From Methanolobus vulcani (GTDB lineage: Archaea; Halobacteriota; Methanosarcinia; Methanosarcinales; Methanosarcinaceae): a DNA stretch of 64,000 nt. The number at the start of each line of letters is the position of its first letter. Positions within the stretch are counted from its first letter, which is position 1. The stretch lies in NCBI RefSeq assembly GCF_900100715.1, contig NZ_FNCA01000002.1:186001-250000 (forward strand), written 5' to 3'. The position numbers and the translations under genes are program-made. A model generated the notes under the pieces. The model saw nothing but the letters and a program-made list of their open reading frames with translations. It searched no databases and had not been told where the DNA came from. Shown one piece after another: positions 7,487-17,276 of the stretch.

Positions 7487-8955
7487 CATACTTCACTCTT
7501 GCGCAGCCAGTCAATGTCAGAGTGATACAACTGGCGCAGGTCTTTGAGTCCGAGTTTGAGCATTGCAAGTCTGCTGACTCCAAGTCCCCACGCAAGTACC
7601 GGGTATTTGATTCCAAGTGGTGAAGTGACTTCTTTTCTGAACACTCCAGCTCCACCAAGCTCAACCCAGCCAAGTCCGTCAACATATACCTCGGGCTCGA
7701 CGCTTGGTTCCGTGTATGGGAAGTATCCTGGCCTGAATCTTACGTCCTCAAATCCCATCCTATGATAGAACTCAGCAAGACATCCCAGAAGGTTTGAGAA
7801 AGACATGTCCTTGTCCATCACGACACCCTCAAGTTGCTCGAACTCAGGTGTGTGAGTCGGGTCAATTGTTTCCCTGCGGTAAGCCCTGTCAATAGAGAAT
7901 GCCTTTACAGGTGCATCCGGATTGTCTGCAAGGTACTTGATTGTCAGTGCTGTGGTGTGGGTTCTGAGAACATTCTTACATGCAATCTCTTCACTCCATT
8001 TTCCGCCCCAACCGGTGGAACCTGTTTCTCCGCCATTCTCATGGGCTGCGCACACCTTATCCTTATATTCAGCAGGAAGGTCTGATGTGCTGGAAAGGTG
8101 GAATGTATCCTGCATTTCTCTTGCAGGGTGGTCCTGTGGCTGGAACAGTGAATCGAAGTTCCAGAATGAGCTCTGAACTGCTTCTCCCTTGATCTCAGTG
8201 AATCCCATATCAAGGAAGATACGTCTCATTTCATCAATGAGGCGCTGGTATGGGTGAATCTTTGCTCCGTATATTGGTCTTGGAGCTGTGTGAATGTTAT
8301 ATGGTCTGAATTTCTTCTCTTTCCATTCTCCACTTTTCAGGAGTTCGGATGTGAGTTGTGCAACCTCTTCTTCAACAGTGATGCCTGCTGCAACAAGTTC
8401 CTTTCCTTCAGATGTGATGCAGATCTTTCTCTTCTTATCTTCAGTCTTAGCTACAAGCTTACGTTTGATGAGATCATTAATGACATTTTTGTCTGCTCCA
8501 AGTTCCTCGAATGTCTTTGATTCACCCGCGAATGCTTCCAGGACCTTTTCATCCTCTCCTTTTTCTGCATTGCCGGTTGGAACTATCATTCCCTTTTCAA
8601 TTCCTGCCCAACCCTTGCGGCGAAGCCATCCGGTAGCAATGCCGGCAACAGCAGGATTGAATTTCTCCTTAAGCTCATCCATTGAGGTCGGACCGGAAAT
8701 AGCATCAATTATCTGTCTTTCAGGCAGTCCTTCCAGGGCATACTTCTTTCCTTCATCCGTAAGATCAAAAATCTCTGTTACTGTTTCATCTACCTGGGAA
8801 AGTCCTTTCTCTTCTAGTAAAAAAGCAGCCTGCATTGAAGTTTCCATTTTCATTTCAGACTTATCAGCAAGTTCATCCGGACTTGCATCTTTTAGATTAT
8901 CCAATGCGATCAATACATTTTTCTCATTGGATGTAAGGTTGTACTGGGAGCTCAT
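7477..8955 (-). CDS. pheS: Phenylalanyl-tRNA synthetase alpha subunit
   Basis: A 492-residue class II aminoacyl-tRNA synthetase subunit of the long archaeal/eukaryotic type. The N-terminal 200 residues are winged-helix repeats that contact tRNA. The catalytic half shows motif 2 ([27 protein letters not shown]) and motif 3 ([15 protein letters not shown]). The Phe-binding [15 protein letters not shown] segment is intact. The start is the ATG at 8955, with AGGTG 5 bp upstream; a GTG two codons earlier overlaps that site. The beta subunit is not in this window. It lies 95 bp downstream of the divergently regulated or co-oriented trpS end. Confidence 0.95.
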   Translation of the reverse strand: MSSQYNLTSNEKNVLIALDNLKDASPDELADKSEMKMETSMQAAFLLEEKGLSQVDETVTEIFDLTDEGKKYALEGLPERQIIDAISGPTSMDELKEKFNPAVAGIATGWLRRKGWAGIEKGMIVPTGNAEKGEDEKVLEAFAGESKTFEELGADKNVINDLIKRKLVAKTEDKKRKICITSEGKELVAAGITVEEEVAQLTSELLKSGEWKEKKFRPYNIHTAPRPIYGAKIHPYQRLIDEMRRIFLDMGFTEIKGEAVQSSFWNFDSLFQPQDHPAREMQDTFHLSSTSDLPAEYKDKVCAAHENGGETGSTGWGGKWSEEIACKNVLRTHTTALTIKYLADNPDAPVKAFSIDRAYRRETIDPTHTPEFEQLEGVVMDKDMSFSNLLGCLAEFYHRMGFEDVRFRPGYFPYTEPSVEPEVYVDGLGWVELGGAGVFRKEVTSPLGIKYPVLAWGLGVSRLAMLKLGLKDLRQLYHSDIDWLRKSEVCQL

Positions 8956-9050
8956 TATCACACCTTTTAAATTGACCTGTTAGTAATTGTAATTGATAAG
9001 TAATAATTGATTATTAGTAATTGACTATTCGATAATTGTAATATTCCAAG

Positions 9051-10349
9051 TCAGAGTCTGTATTCGTCAAGTCTGTCCTTTGCGACTTCACGCAGTTCCT
9101 GGTGCTCTTTCAGGAACTTTTCCGTTCTTTCTGCTGCAAGGGCTTTACAGTGTCCGCACATTCTGGTTCCGTCACGACATTCCGTGTATATCTGTGCAAG
9201 TTCTTCGTCATCATCCACAAGGTGGAACAGGAACATCTCATAAACAGAACACTTCTCAGGTTCTCCGCCAAGTTTCTTCTGTTCCTCAAGGGTTATTCTG
9301 CCGCCTGTCTTTGCTCTTTTTACCTTCTTTGCAGCACCCTTTGGCTCTTCTGTGAGTGAAATATAACTTTCAGGCACACTGCTTGACATCTTTCCACCCT
9401 GAAGTCCTGACATGAATCTGTGGTATGTTGATGAAGGCGGAACAAAAGCATAACCTCCAAATTCCAGTTCAACATCCTGAACTACTTTCATAAGGCTTTC
9501 AAAGTTGTCTGCACTGAAAACATCAACGTGGCCTTCAAATAGCTTTGTTTTGCCGGGAATACGTTGGCTTAGTTCTTTAAGTGCTTCTTCAGGTGCAGCT
9601 TTACTGCGGATGCTGAAATACTTGTTTCCTTCCTTGTCTTCCCTGCCTTCGATCTTGAACATATTCATCTTATGTCCAAGTCCTCTTGTAAGCCTGATGT
9701 GTGGGTCCTGATCAGAACCGACAGGAATAACGGTTGGTTTCGGTCCACCGTACTCTTCAAGCTGTGGGTGAAGTATGTCTGCACTCTGTGTAACAGCACT
9801 CAGCATATGTGCGACATTTGTCTCACCTGTAAAACCGTAGATCGCACTGAGTTCCGAATAGTTTGCTTTTGAACTCAATTCGAATGCAAGGTCTTTGACC
9901 TGTTCGGATTTTGACTGGAAGTAGATATGTCCGTTCGGTTCAAATCCAAGAGCAATCAGGCTGATAATATATTCATTGATGCCAATATCGCTGCATCTTT
10001 CCCATGACATGCCTCTGACAGCATGTGCTTCACGGTCTGCAATTCCGACAAATGCATCAGCACCCTGCTGTTGGTGCCAGATAATCTCTTCCATTACCAT
10101 CTTGTGCCCAAGGTGGATCTTTCCGGAAGGCATGAACCCGCTCATTACTGAGAATGGCTTGTTGTTGTTCATTGCATCAGTGATGCGGTCATAGTTCCTG
10201 TGACCAAAGATTATCTTACGGCTCATGAACTTGTGAGGATTCTCAATCTCCCGGACCATATCATCAAATGGCTGAATACCAAATTCATCGAATAATTTGG
10301 AATAATCATCAATGTTCAATGCGCTCCAGGGGTCAATCTTCATGTTCAT
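9051..10349 (-). CDS. trpS: Tryptophanyl-tRNA synthetase
   Basis: A 432-residue class I synthetase of the archaeal/eukaryotic type. The HIGH-like motif is PSGKIHLGH and the KMSKS-like motif is [18 protein letters not shown] and [14 protein letters not shown] fit the Trp/Tyr family, and the overall length fits archaeal TrpS. A pair of cysteines, [10 protein letters not shown], near the C-terminus may bind metal. The ATG at 10349 is chosen because AAGAGG lies 6 bp upstream; the frame is open further upstream but that stretch is AT-rich promoter-like sequence. Confidence 0.92.
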   Translation of the reverse strand: MNMKIDPWSALNIDDYSKLFDEFGIQPFDDMVREIENPHKFMSRKIIFGHRNYDRITDAMNNNKPFSVMSGFMPSGKIHLGHKMVMEEIIWHQQQGADAFVGIADREAHAVRGMSWERCSDIGINEYIISLIALGFEPNGHIYFQSKSEQVKDLAFELSSKANYSELSAIYGFTGETNVAHMLSAVTQSADILHPQLEEYGGPKPTVIPVGSDQDPHIRLTRGLGHKMNMFKIEGREDKEGNKYFSIRSKAAPEEALKELSQRIPGKTKLFEGHVDVFSADNFESLMKVVQDVELEFGGYAFVPPSSTYHRFMSGLQGGKMSSSVPESYISLTEEPKGAAKKVKRAKTGGRITLEEQKKLGGEPEKCSVYEMFLFHLVDDDEELAQIYTECRDGTRMCGHCKALAAERTEKFLKEHQELREVAKDRLDEYRL

Positions 10350-10550
10350 ATGTTGCCTCTTAATCTCCTGTTTCTCGGATTTTTCATTTAGTGTCCGGCA
10401 CTTAAAATTGTTAGTAAAAACACGTTGTGATATGTAAAGGTTCTTATTGCATTTCGGCACAAACACTTGTAATTTAATTAGTCATACAGTAAATATTTAA
10501 TACAATCATGATGATTAATTTATTTAGGTCAATTTCATGGAGACAAGTCA

Positions 10551-11093
10551 ATGGATATAAGCTTCTTTCATTTTGCAGCACTGTTTTTCGTCTTACTAGC
10601 AATTTATAACTTGTATTCAGCTCATAAGTATCAAAATAGTTATTTACCTGCAATTATGGGTGCTATGATGGCTATTTCTTTCTTTTTATTCTTAATCACA
10701 AAGATAGTTGGTGCAATTGCTTTTTTCCTAACAATGCTATTTGCTCTCGTAAATTTTAAAAAAATCCGCAACATCAATGAAAATAAAATGAAAAGGTATC
10801 TCAGTGATTCCGGAAACAATGAACCTATAAAAGTCGCAGACTTATTTACTGGTTGGAAATTACTGCATCGATTAAACAAAAAGTATGGTCCTCGTAAAGC
10901 TTCTTTTATCAATTCGTCAATAATATGGATTTTTTGTATTTTGATAGCTTTCATGTACACTTATCTGTGGCCTGATATTTTCACAAACATCTGGTATCTT
11001 ATTTTTATCATGACTATTATCGTAGCTGGATTTTATCGGCAAAATAAAAGATTGCTGGAAAAGCTTGAAAACGCCAACCCTGCAGAAAAATAA
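10551..11093 (+). CDS. Hypothetical multi-pass membrane protein
   Basis: A 180-residue protein I do not recognise. It has four or five hydrophobic segments (about residues 5-22, 33-50, 52-68, 120-137 and 143-160), with a charged loop in the middle (residues 70-115) and a lysine-rich C-terminal tail. Base composition is AT-richer than its neighbours. It stands alone between the trpS promoter and the convergent radical SAM gene, with 18 bp separating it from the latter. Confidence 0.7.
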   Translation: MDISFFHFAALFFVLLAIYNLYSAHKYQNSYLPAIMGAMMAISFFLFLITKIVGAIAFFLTMLFALVNFKKIRNINENKMKRYLSDSGNNEPIKVADLFTGWKLLHRLNKKYGPRKASFINSSIIWIFCILIAFMYTYLWPDIFTNIWYLIFIMTIIVAGFYRQNKRLLEKLENANPAEK

Positions 11094-11100
11094 AACGAAA

Positions 11101-11123
11101 AAGAGCAAAATTCAAGCCTGAAT
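11101..11123 (-). terminator. Terminator of the radical SAM gene
   Basis: ATTCA (11110-11114) and TGAAT (11119-11123) pair around four bases; the stop codon (11112-11114) is in the stem. On the minus strand T-rich sequence follows (TTTTGCTCTTTTTCG). The stem is short, so support is moderate. Confidence 0.45.
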
Positions 11124-12314
11124 CTTATCAATATCATAAGGTTTTGATGCATCTTCAGGAATCTTGTCCACAAGTTGAAGATACTCTTTTTCCTGCATCA
11201 GGCATGTTCTCCGCTGTCCCCTGAAAGCCTTGTCCTTGCGAATCTTTGTCCAGATGTCTTTTATCGAGCTGTCCTGTATGTTTCCATAGTGGAATGGGAT
11301 ATACGGACATCCTTTTACAAGACCGTCAACGCAGACGTGCATCCATCTCTGGCCTGCCATGCATCCGAGCATTTCTCCCTCAAAATAAGTATTGGCAAAA
11401 ATACGTGGTCCACCTTTGGTAGAGTTTATTCGGTGATACATTTCAAGCACCTTTTTCCTGTCACCATCTGAGATTATAGGGTCATCTTTCTTTTTCGGGA
11501 CAGATTCCCACAGGGAAAATTCATGAACACCGATATCTCTTGCAAGTTGGTACATTGCAGGCAGTTCATCAATGTTCTTCGGGGACACGTGGGTTGCCAT
11601 TGTTACAAGCAGTCCTGCATCAAGTCCCATTCTCATAGCATTGGTCGCGATATCAAAAGCACCATCAAGCCTTCTAACAGCATCATGTTTCTCAGTTTCT
11701 GTGGAATAAATACTGACAAGCAGGTTATGTAGTCCTGCTTCCTTGAGCCTGCGTGCATTCTCTGGAGTCATCTCGGTTCCCGGGGTGTACATATTGACAA
11801 TTGCTCTTTCCTTGTCCACATAATCGATAAGCTCGTAGATATCCTCACGCAGCATTGGATCACCTTCTGTGAAGACAATGACCATTGCACCCATGTCAAG
11901 CACATCATCGATAGCCTGTTTAATGGTCTCTATATCAAGGTCGCCTTCTCCTCCGCTCACCACGCAATGCTCACAATTACATTTACAGTTACGTGTTATC
12001 TCAAAGGAAACAGTTTCAGGTATGTATCTGCCAAGCGCGATCTGGGTCTCAGCCAGCAACAGGCGATTAAATGCTTTACTTGGAATTGGTGGTAGCCATG
12101 TTGAAGCTATCACCTTGTCATCATCGACCAACGCAGGTTTTTCTTCCTTAAGACGCTGATTTATTTTCTTTAAAAAAGGTGCACACGCCTTTCTCAACGG
12201 TCCATGTGCTTTAAGCTGAACAAAATCAGCCTTTTTGTCCATTTTGATTGAAAGTCCGGGTATTGAAACCAATGCAATGTCTTTATTATCTGAATTTTTA
12301 TGATCGGCTTTCAT
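11112..12314 (-). CDS. Radical SAM protein with C-terminal SPASM-like cysteines
   Basis: A 400-residue radical SAM enzyme. The cluster motif is NCKCNCEHC (a CxxxCxxC) near residue 112, followed by EGDPML and a TIM-barrel domain. The C-terminal quarter has further cysteines (GCMAGQRWMHVCVDGLVKGCPY, and CLM near residue 370) in the pattern of SPASM-type auxiliary cluster domains. The first 100 residues are a separate N-terminal region. The substrate is unknown. It starts 5 bp after the stop of the KaiC-like ATPase, so the two are probably one operon. Confidence 0.82.
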   Translation of the reverse strand: MKADHKNSDNKDIALVSIPGLSIKMDKKADFVQLKAHGPLRKACAPFLKKINQRLKEEKPALVDDDKVIASTWLPPIPSKAFNRLLLAETQIALGRYIPETVSFEITRNCKCNCEHCVVSGGEGDLDIETIKQAIDDVLDMGAMVIVFTEGDPMLREDIYELIDYVDKERAIVNMYTPGTEMTPENARRLKEAGLHNLLVSIYSTETEKHDAVRRLDGAFDIATNAMRMGLDAGLLVTMATHVSPKNIDELPAMYQLARDIGVHEFSLWESVPKKKDDPIISDGDRKKVLEMYHRINSTKGGPRIFANTYFEGEMLGCMAGQRWMHVCVDGLVKGCPYIPFHYGNIQDSSIKDIWTKIRKDKAFRGQRRTCLMQEKEYLQLVDKIPEDASKPYDIDKIQA

Positions 12315-12319
12315 TTACA

Positions 12320-13099
12320 TTATTCCCCTAGAATCGAAGATCGCTGTAGGGAGAACACATCAGCTTCCTTGCCTATAACAGAATCGGATGAATAGACAAA
12401 AATGCCATTATCAGTAATCACATATGGGCGGAGCACTTCATCATGCTTTACACCCCGCATTTTCAATATCTCAAGGGATCTGATCCTTTCTCCGCCAATC
12501 CTGTTGACTTTAAGACAGATAACTCCTTCGGCAAGGTACTCTTCGACACTGAAATGGTCGGGTTCAATGTTTGCTTCGCTGGTTATCAATGTAGTGCAGT
12601 CAAAGTTCTCGATGTTCTTGATAAATTCAAGTATAATATATCTGACATCTACCGGATCAGGAGATATTTTAAGAGATGTCAGTGAATCAATGAAAAGGCG
12701 TTTAGCATTGATTTCCTTTACACTTGCATAGATCTGCTTTAACACAGTTTCAAGTGTGGCATTATCATGGTCGTGTTTATCAGGTTCAAGTGTCTTCTTG
12801 ATGTAACGTCCATATGCAATGGGGTCTGCCCTGATAATGCGGAGTCTGTTCTCTTTTATAAGACGCTCCATGTCCCACCCGTATCTCCACATGTTTCTCA
12901 TGATGCGGGCAGGTGTTTCTTCAAATGTGACATAGACTCCAGGTTCATTATATTGTGTGATGCCTGCATACAGGTATTGTGATCCGAAAGTGGATTTCCC
13001 TGCACCGGGTCCTCCAGTCAGGAGGATGACATCGTTTTCAATGAATCCGCCTTCTATAAGCTCGTCAAATCCTGGTATTCCTGTGGGTACTCGTGCCAT
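12320..13099 (-). CDS. KaiC-like RecA-superfamily ATPase
   Basis: A 259-residue single-domain KaiC/RadA-type ATPase. Walker A is GGPGAGKST (residues 29-37), with VTFEET and the Walker B-like RLFIDSLTSL. GVKHDEVLRPYVITDNGI is the typical C-terminal part of archaeal KaiC-like proteins. These are often signalling or regulatory ATPases whose partners are encoded nearby; here the partner may be the radical SAM protein downstream. A good ribosome-binding site (GAGGAAAGAT) precedes the ATG. Confidence 0.85.
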   Translation of the reverse strand: MARVPTGIPGFDELIEGGFIENDVILLTGGPGAGKSTFGSQYLYAGITQYNEPGVYVTFEETPARIMRNMWRYGWDMERLIKENRLRIIRADPIAYGRYIKKTLEPDKHDHDNATLETVLKQIYASVKEINAKRLFIDSLTSLKISPDPVDVRYIILEFIKNIENFDCTTLITSEANIEPDHFSVEEYLAEGVICLKVNRIGGERIRSLEILKMRGVKHDEVLRPYVITDNGIFVYSSDSVIGKEADVFSLQRSSILGE

Positions 13100-13176
13100 A
13101 TCTTTCCTCGATTATTTATTTTCGAGTGATTTAATATATTTAGCGCACGAATATTATATAACAATTGCTTTTAAAA

Positions 13177-13220
13177 AAGATTTCAAAAAAGAAGATTATT
13201 GATACCTGTGGTCAGGTATC
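13177..13220 (-). terminator. Terminator of the L10e-aIF2beta operon
   Basis: GATACCTG (13201-13208) and CAGGTATC (13213-13220) form a perfect 8-bp stem with a 4-base loop. The aIF2beta stop codon (13219-13221) overlaps the stem. Two T-rich runs follow on the minus strand. Confidence 0.75.
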
Positions 13221-13827
13221 ATGCTTTTTCAGCAAACGCGAGAGTTCCGCTGATTCTCTTTATTCTTATCTTAAGGGTTTCACCCTTTGCAGCACCCGGT
13301 ACAAAGATCGTAAACTTGTCAACCTTTGCAATTCCGTCGCCTTTTGAACCAACTGCATCGATACGAACATCGTATTCTTTGCCTTCTTCAATGGAATCCT
13401 GCTTAACAGGTGCACTTGCGCGTCTCTTCTTTACAGGCCTGTGAGCTCCACATGCTGCACATTTCAACACAAGGATCCTGTCCATCTTGGTAAGCTGGGT
13501 GTCAGGTCTTCCACATTCGGAACACATAACGAATTCTTCAACATATGCTTCGATATTGGATTGAATCTGGTCTTTGGAGAACCTACCCTGAAATACTGCC
13601 CTAAGTCCATCGATCTTTCCAGCAGTTCCCATTTCACGTGTGAGATATTTCATCAAATGATCAGGTTCTCTGTTAAGAACATCGGCGATATTATTGAAGT
13701 TGTCAAGGATCGTGGTCTTACCCTCGACCATGATCTTTGGTTCAGGGATTACGAAACGGGCATCCGTAGTCTCCATGTCGGGTAAGTTAGCTATCGCACG
13801 ATCCAGAAGCGCTTCGTAATCTTCCAT
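13219..13827 (-). CDS. Translation initiation factor aIF2 beta subunit with C-terminal TRAM domain
   Basis: A 202-residue aIF2beta. The core shows [27 protein letters not shown] and a zinc ribbon (CSECGRP, then CAACGAH). It helps carry initiator tRNA to the ribosome. After the zinc ribbon there is an extra TRAM domain (about residues 145-202: [29 protein letters not shown]), an RNA-binding module also seen on this protein in Methanosarcina. The ATG at 13827 is chosen because GAGGG lies upstream and the N-terminus then matches the family; the frame runs back into L10e. It follows L10e by 25 bp. Confidence 0.93.
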   Translation of the reverse strand: MEDYEALLDRAIANLPDMETTDARFVIPEPKIMVEGKTTILDNFNNIADVLNREPDHLMKYLTREMGTAGKIDGLRAVFQGRFSKDQIQSNIEAYVEEFVMCSECGRPDTQLTKMDRILVLKCAACGAHRPVKKRRASAPVKQDSIEEGKEYDVRIDAVGSKGDGIAKVDKFTIFVPGAAKGETLKIRIKRISGTLAFAEKA

Positions 13828-13852
13828 ATTTAATCCCTCTTTATAATTTAGT

Positions 13853-14371
13853 TTACTGCACAAGTTCCATACCCTGGTCAACTACAATTCTGACTGGGGT
13901 TGGCAGTTTCTGACCAGCCTTTCTAAGTGCATCCTTTGCTGCTACAAAGTGTTCTTTGTTAACAGATATTGTGAAGATCTTCTGCTCGGCTGAAACCCTT
14001 GCTGCTGTTCCTACGTTCTTTCCGAATGCACCACGCATTCCACTGGATACACGGTCTGCTCCTGCTCCGGTAGCCTGTTTGTTCTCTCTGAGTACCTCAT
14101 GTGGGTATACTCTGAGTTTGATGTGGTATCCTGTACGGCCCGCTGCGTTTACCATTGCTCTGTTAGCTGTGATACGTGCAGCTTCAAGTGCAGTGTGACG
14201 CAGTTGGCATCTTTCTTTGACTACGAGTGTTACTTTTATTGGAAACTCAGCACTCTTGTTACCCATGTCGTAGTGAATGATGTGGCTACCTGGCACACCA
14301 CCCATGTATTTCCTTCTGGTGTATGAGCGTTGTCTGACGTTCCTGTACATACTTGCTGGTTTTCTTACCAT
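13853..14371 (-). CDS. rpl10e: Large ribosomal subunit protein L10e (uL16 family)
   Basis: A 172-residue ribosomal protein L10e. [42 protein letters not shown] and GMRGAFGK are its conserved segments. It sits near the peptidyl-transferase centre of the 50S subunit. AAGGAGAT precedes the ATG. It is the first gene of a two-gene operon with aIF2beta. Confidence 0.96.
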   Translation of the reverse strand: MVRKPASMYRNVRQRSYTRRKYMGGVPGSHIIHYDMGNKSAEFPIKVTLVVKERCQLRHTALEAARITANRAMVNAAGRTGYHIKLRVYPHEVLRENKQATGAGADRVSSGMRGAFGKNVGTAARVSAEQKIFTISVNKEHFVAAKDALRKAGQKLPTPVRIVVDQGMELVQ

Positions 14372-14478
14372 GAATAAAATCTCCTTGAATTAATTATTGT
14401 AATTGTAATTTAGCACGATACTATTAGATTCTATTAGCATCGTCATTTTTCGCATCTGGATCTGCACCTTAATTTGTA

Positions 14479-14490
14479 TGTATATATTTG
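14479..14490 (-). promoter_or_regulatory. TATA box of the L10e operon
   Basis: On the minus strand the sequence reads CAAATATATACA. It lies about 110 bp before the L10e ATG, which would give a leader of roughly 80 bases. The rest of 14372-14577 shows no gene. Confidence 0.5.
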
Positions 14491-14577
14491 TATTTGTTGA
14501 TGTTGCTCTCAACAATATGGATTAATCTAGATGGCTGTCCTCATACTACCTAGGAGTTTATAAGTCTTGTCACAGGC

Positions 14578-15666
14578 TCAGAGTTCTTTATCCAGCTGAA
14601 CTGTAAGAAGACCAAAACAACCAGACAGCATCATATTGCCATAAGGGGATGCAAAATATAATTTGTCCCACACAGAGCTGTCTTTTTTCTCTTCAGCCAT
14701 ATCCATGAGTATATTACGCCTGGGTCCGGTGATCATTATTGACCTGATGGCATCAGATCCCGGAGTTTCACGTATATAACAACCATGTCCTCCATCATCA
14801 AAGATATCCTTAAAACCAAGCTTTCCGCTGGCAAAGTCCATTATATATTTCTGTAATTTTTCACCGTCAAGTGCTGAGCTGTGATGTTCGAACAATGCCA
14901 CTACGTGATTATCTTTCACAATAGCCGCAAGTGTATGCCCGTTACCAATATTCACTACAACTGCAGGTTGTAATGCATTCTCATCAAGCAAAGCACCAAA
15001 TATTGCCGCTGGTCCGGTATCCATAATAATAGTATCTTTAATGAAATCCTGCTTTTTCAGCGTTCTTGCAACTGCTGCCATACGGGTGAATTCTTCAGGA
15101 ACCGCATATGCACTGTAAGCAAACTGCTCAAAGCTGCCACCTTTATCTATAAGTCCTTCAAATATCCTGAAACGGTATATACGGTTACTTTCCTGCGGGG
15201 AGTTCCCATGATCCTGAACCGCCACAGCGATCATTTCAGGCATATCTACACCAAAACTTGCAAGAGCATTACTGAGTGCATCAACATCAATGTCCTGAAG
15301 AACGATCTCTTCGGATACATTTGAAAGGTTTGTAACTTCATCATCGGAAATGATGTCAATACCCATTGACCTGACCCTTTCAATGTCATCTTTAATTGTA
15401 AGGGCGGCTTTCTCAGTTGCATAGACCTTTAATCCTTTTTCCATGTGGGCTTTAATAGCTCTTACACAAGGTCCTCCACCCATGACATCTCCGGTCAGGA
15501 CTATATTTTGCCCGTTTTGAGTTGCCTTTCCAATCTTCTCTGCAACAATTACTGTCGGCGATGGCATTATCATCACAAGACTGTTCTCAATCTCACGTTC
15601 AGTATCGTAAAGCAGTATGTCCTGCGTACCTGTCCCGACATCAATAGAAAGTACTCTCATGGTCAA
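14578..15666 (-). CDS. DUF1786 family protein (ASKHA-like fold)
   Basis: A 362-residue protein of DUF1786, sometimes loosely annotated as pyruvate formate-lyase-activating. The N-terminal VLSIDVGTGTQDILLYD is a phosphate-1 loop of the actin/hexokinase type and NIGNGHTLA near residue 240 is a second phosphate-binding loop, so it probably binds ATP. VLTGDVMGGGP and the C-terminal YGNMMLSGC are family features. Substrate unknown. Transcribed divergently from moaB with about 40 bp between the starts. Confidence 0.8.
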   Translation of the reverse strand: MTMRVLSIDVGTGTQDILLYDTEREIENSLVMIMPSPTVIVAEKIGKATQNGQNIVLTGDVMGGGPCVRAIKAHMEKGLKVYATEKAALTIKDDIERVRSMGIDIISDDEVTNLSNVSEEIVLQDIDVDALSNALASFGVDMPEMIAVAVQDHGNSPQESNRIYRFRIFEGLIDKGGSFEQFAYSAYAVPEEFTRMAAVARTLKKQDFIKDTIIMDTGPAAIFGALLDENALQPAVVVNIGNGHTLAAIVKDNHVVALFEHHSSALDGEKLQKYIMDFASGKLGFKDIFDDGGHGCYIRETPGSDAIRSIMITGPRRNILMDMAEEKKDSSVWDKLYFASPYGNMMLSGCFGLLTVQLDKEL

Positions 15667-15707
15667 ATCGAGTGTTTCTTATACTTTTTCAGGTATAAAT
15701 ACTTCGT

Positions 15708-16247
15708 ATGAGCAGTCAGTCTACAAAAGAACATAAAGAAGGTACACAAAAAGCATATTCATTTTATCTTGTAACCATTTCCAGTTCCAGGTTCAGTGAA
15801 TTCGGTGCAGTTACTTCACCGGAAGATGCCAGTGATGGCTCCGGGAAACTAATGCAGGAACTTGTGATTTCCAGTGGCCACGCAGTTACGAAATATGAAT
15901 TGGTCCCTGATGATCCTTCATTGATAAAAGGTGCCATACACCGTGCCCTTGAATCTGAAGCTGATGTTGTGATCACAAGCGGTGGAACAGGACTTGCATC
16001 TAAGGACGTTACTATTGAATCTGTAGTTCCTCTATTCGAAAAGGACATTCCGGGATTTGGTGAACTTTTCCGATTCAAGAGTATAGAACAGATAGGCAGT
16101 TCTGTTATTCTCTCACGTGCAGCGGCAGGCCTGTTAAAAGGAAAAGTAATATTCTGTGTTCCCGGGTCTCCAAATGCTGTGGAACTTGCTTTACGAGATA
16201 TTATTCTCCCGGAAACTGGTCATCTTGTGAAACATGCTCGCCAGTAA
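15708..16247 (+). CDS. moaB: Molybdenum cofactor biosynthesis protein MoaB/MogA family
   Basis: A 179-residue protein with the MPT-binding motifs VITSGGTGLASKDVTIE (residues 84-100) and FCVPGSPNAVELAL. The family adenylylates molybdopterin before metal insertion. The partner MoeA and a MoaD-like protein are encoded 5 kb away on the other strand. TATA-like sequences at 15676-15698 and no ribosome-binding site suggest a short or absent leader. Confidence 0.9.
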   Translation: MSSQSTKEHKEGTQKAYSFYLVTISSSRFSEFGAVTSPEDASDGSGKLMQELVISSGHAVTKYELVPDDPSLIKGAIHRALESEADVVITSGGTGLASKDVTIESVVPLFEKDIPGFGELFRFKSIEQIGSSVILSRAAAGLLKGKVIFCVPGSPNAVELALRDIILPETGHLVKHARQ

Positions 16248-16352
16248 CCAAAAAAGGTTTATATTGTATATTTTATTTAATTAAAGTGTGTCAAAAGGCA
16301 CATTTATATACGTTAATATTTATATTTGTAATAGAAGTTAACGGTGTAGAAC

Positions 16353-16385
16353 CCCTTTAAAGAGAAATGATAACTCTCTAAAGGG
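16353..16385 (+). repeat. Stem-loop in the leader of the KaiC-like gene at 16421
   Basis: CCCTTTA-AA-GAGA (from 16353) can pair with TCTCTAAAGGG (ending 16385), giving a stem of about 11 bp with a 2-base bulge. It lies after the TATA-rich block at 16257-16335 and 36 bp before the ATG, so it is probably in the 5' leader. Confidence 0.5.
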
Positions 16386-16420
16386 CAAATCCTATATACA
16401 ATCCCAATGAAGAGGGAAAC

Positions 16421-17119
16421 ATGTCCGGCTACTCTTTAGGCATCAAGGAACTGGATGAGCTCTTAGGCGATATCCGGGAAGGAACCAATCTTATGATGAT
16501 AGGTCCACCTATGAGCCGAAAAGATGACCTGCTGGATGCCATTATTTTTAAAAGCCAGAGTCCTGCCGGATCTGCAATAATAGTATCTACACGTGAGCCA
16601 GGGGAACGTGTTCTCGGATGGTTCCAGGATTATGGTCTGGACACATCAAAAGCCGATATTGGTGTTGTTGATTGTGTGACCAAGACACTTGGACTGGGTG
16701 CAGCAGATACTGAAAAGATTAAAAGAGCATCAAGTCCTGTTGATCTCACCGGTATCGGGGTCAAGATCAGCCAGTTCTTTGAAGAAATGCTGGTGAAAAA
16801 GAAGAAACAACAGGTCCATCTGTGTATCAATTCACTGTCAACTATTCTGATGTATTCCAACATACAGACGGTTTTCAGATTTCTTCATGTCTTCACCGGA
16901 CGTGTAAAAGCTGCCAATGGCTTTGGTCTGTATGTGGTTGAAGATGAGATGCATGACGCACAGACAATAGCTACTCTGAAACAGCTATTTGACGGAATGA
17001 TCGAGATAAAGGCTGTTGGAGATTCCTATGCAATGAGAGTAGTGGGCATGACATCAAAGCCAACACCATGGTTTGAGTACACCATCGAGGGAACAGATAT
17101 CGTTCTCAAGAAAACATAA
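16421..17119 (+). CDS. KaiC/RAD55-like protein with degenerate nucleotide-binding loop
   Basis: A 232-residue protein with the outline of a KaiC-like RecA domain: YSLGIKELDELLGDIREGTNLMMIGPP at the start and a Walker B-like strand (VHLCINSLSTILMY). Where Walker A should be there is GPPMSRKDD, which lacks the GK[ST] signature. STREPGERVLGWFQDYGLD resembles the KaiC region after Walker A. It may have lost ATP hydrolysis and act as a regulatory partner. GAGGG lies before the ATG. No partner gene adjoins it. Confidence 0.7.
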   Translation: MSGYSLGIKELDELLGDIREGTNLMMIGPPMSRKDDLLDAIIFKSQSPAGSAIIVSTREPGERVLGWFQDYGLDTSKADIGVVDCVTKTLGLGAADTEKIKRASSPVDLTGIGVKISQFFEEMLVKKKKQQVHLCINSLSTILMYSNIQTVFRFLHVFTGRVKAANGFGLYVVEDEMHDAQTIATLKQLFDGMIEIKAVGDSYAMRVVGMTSKPTPWFEYTIEGTDIVLKKT

Positions 17120-17150
17120 ACTGTCAGTGAAGGCAGTTATATTTCTTTAG
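17119..17150 (+). terminator. Hairpin after the KaiC/RAD55-like gene
   Basis: AACTGTC (17119-17125) pairs with GGCAGTT (17132-17138), including one G-T pair, around a 6-base loop, followed by ATATTTCTTT. The arm begins at the last base of the stop codon. Confidence 0.5.
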
Positions 17151-17276
17151 TATCTACTTTTTGCGTGTATTTTACAACCTTGAACATATCCTATGTCCAA
17201 TGGTCAGTTTCAAATACTCAATGATCAACTGGTAACATATAAATCAAAGCTTAATACAAATTATCGGAGTATCATT

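Noticed and set aside
8956-9050. TAATTG-rich repeats between pheS and trpS
   Set aside because: AT-rich promoter sequence with loosely repeated TAATTG words; no clear palindrome or unit length.
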